33,239 nucleotides of DNA from Nemertoderma westbladi. Its lineage: Eukaryota > Xenacoelomorpha > Nemertodermatida > Nemertodermatidae. The translations under genes and the position numbers were made by a program. The notes under the pieces are model-generated. The model made no database searches, was not told the origin of the DNA, and saw only the letters and a program-made list of their open reading frames with translations. Of this stretch, positions 30,053 to 33,239 are shown piece after piece. Each line of letters begins with the position of its first letter. The stretch's first letter is position 1. Where the stretch lies: NCBI GenBank assembly GCA_032718475.1, contig JAUCBJ010002829.1, forward strand, positions 1 through 33,239, in the 5' to 3' direction.

Positions 30053-30317
30053 ATGAAAAACTTGTCCATTTATCCCTTAAACTGTTGTTATATTCTTTGC
30101 TCTCCATATTTAATAAAATCACAACAAACAACAGTAACACAGTAACAAACAACAACAAACACGCACGTAGGATAACAGAGCAAATATTCGCGTTTACAAA
30201 AATAAGAATTTATCATATTCATTCATTTAAATCGACATTACCTGTACAAATTGTATCTAAGGAATATTAATTGCAAAGTAAAACACAAAACAACAAGAAG
30301 TAAATATAACAACTTAA

Positions 30318-32595
<2,278 letters not shown>

Positions 32596-32601
32596 CAACA
32601 G

Positions 32602-33124
32602 TATGAGGCGCCGTTAACGCCAAAAGGTCAGCAATAATATTAAAGGTTTTAAAAAGAATATTAGAGAATTTCAAAACATATTTTCGGCCGAAATTTCGGC
32701 CGAAATATTTTATTACATTTTTTTCAGCTCTTTCATTTGATGTAATTTTCGGCCGAAATCTCAACCGAAATTTCGGCCGAAATCTCGACCGAAATTTCGG
32801 CCGAAATTTCGGCCGAAAATCTCATCAAATGGAAGAGCTGAAAATGTAATAAAATATTTCGGCCGAAGATTTCGGCCGAAATTTCGGCCGAAAATGTTAT
32901 CAAATGGAAGAGCTGAAAATGTAATAAAATATTTCGGTCGAGATTTCAGCCGAAATTTCGGCCGAAATTTCGACCGAAAATGTTTATCAAATGGAAGAGC
33001 TGAAAATGTAATAAACATATTTCGGCCGAAATTTCGGCCGAAAATATGTTTTGAAATTCTCTAATATTATTTTTAAAACCTTTAATATTATTGCTGACCT
33101 TTTGGCGTTAACGGCGACCTCATA
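32602..33124. mobile_element. 523-bp foldback element with 6-bp direct repeat
   Basis: Arms of about 100 bp are inverted copies: the left starts TATGAGGCGCCGTTAACGCC and the right has one extra T (TATGAGGTCGCCGTTAAC). CAACAG flanks both sides (32596-32601 and 33125-33130), a likely target-site duplication. The centre is built of many TTTCGGCCGAAA palindromes and three repeats of the segment CAAATGGAAGAGCTGAAAAT (one inverted and diverged). It has no coding capacity; the FRSKFRPKF-like open frames on the minus strand come from the palindromes. A 6-bp duplication is unusual; the superfamily is unassigned. Confidence 0.87.
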
Positions 33125-33130
33125 CAACAG

Positions 33131-33239
33131 CAATGTTTGTTTATTGAAATGACAAAATCATAAATTACAGGGTGTACCAGGCAGGAGATAACCACAAATA
33201 AAGATCACACGAAAATGCTGCTCTGCAATCACTCAGACT
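33131..33239. other. Right flank, nothing recognised
   Basis: About 110 bp with no gene or repeat that I can identify. Confidence 0.5.

Overview
This is a metazoan genomic window, not a prokaryotic or viral one. It has spliced genes with GT..AG introns, non-LTR retrotransposon remains, inverted-repeat DNA elements, minisatellites and long poly(C)/poly(G) tracts in an AT-rich background. The frequent TACCGGTA and AGGCCTA palindromes and the protein similarities fit a marine invertebrate. I lean towards a deuterostome such as an echinoderm or hemichordate, but the sequence alone does not settle the phylum.

Three protein-coding genes can be supported. (1) A plus-strand gene runs from 2945 to at least 26205. 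Its first two exons encode a CFAP20-type domain and look like the cilium-associated protein CFAP20DC (C3orf67). By chaining splice sites and reading-frame phases I assembled six further exons: 9888-10082, 13891-14058, 16448-16543, 24525-24596, 25248-25513 and 25970-26205. Together they give 528 codons; the 3' end was not found. (2) A minus-strand, two-exon SUMF2-like gene (20140-23111) lies entirely inside one intron of that gene. (3) A minus-strand, two-exon RUVBL2/reptin gene (30520-32331) is complete at 472 aa.

The rest is mostly repeats. The upstream flank has 25 copies of a 22-bp palindromic unit. Intron 2 of the CFAP20DC-like gene holds a 4.1-kb inverted-repeat element that encloses three copies of a second inverted-repeat unit. 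That inner unit carries RFX X-box-like motifs about every 150 bp, nineteen in all, which is striking inside a putative ciliary gene. Intron 3 carries a decayed CR1/Jockey-like LINE and an indel-free array of 64 x 28 bp that stops about 50 bp before exon 4. Intron 5 carries a 5'-truncated, frameshifted LINE, the antisense SUMF2 gene and, in the SUMF2 intron, an array of 30 x 25 bp. From 26.3 to 28.9 kb there are two back-to-back DNA-transposon-like elements (one with a TA target duplication, one piggyBac-like). A 523-bp foldback element with a 6-bp direct repeat sits about 270 bp upstream of the RUVBL2 start.

RUVBL2 helps assemble large complexes, including axonemal dynein arms, and CFAP20DC is cilium-associated, so two of the three genes touch cilia. 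I did not find a wholly new gene system. The most interesting leads are the periodic X-box array, the in-frame minisatellite next to an exon, the run of symmetric phase-1 exons, and a protein-like open frame that overlaps and follows the RUVBL2 stop codon.
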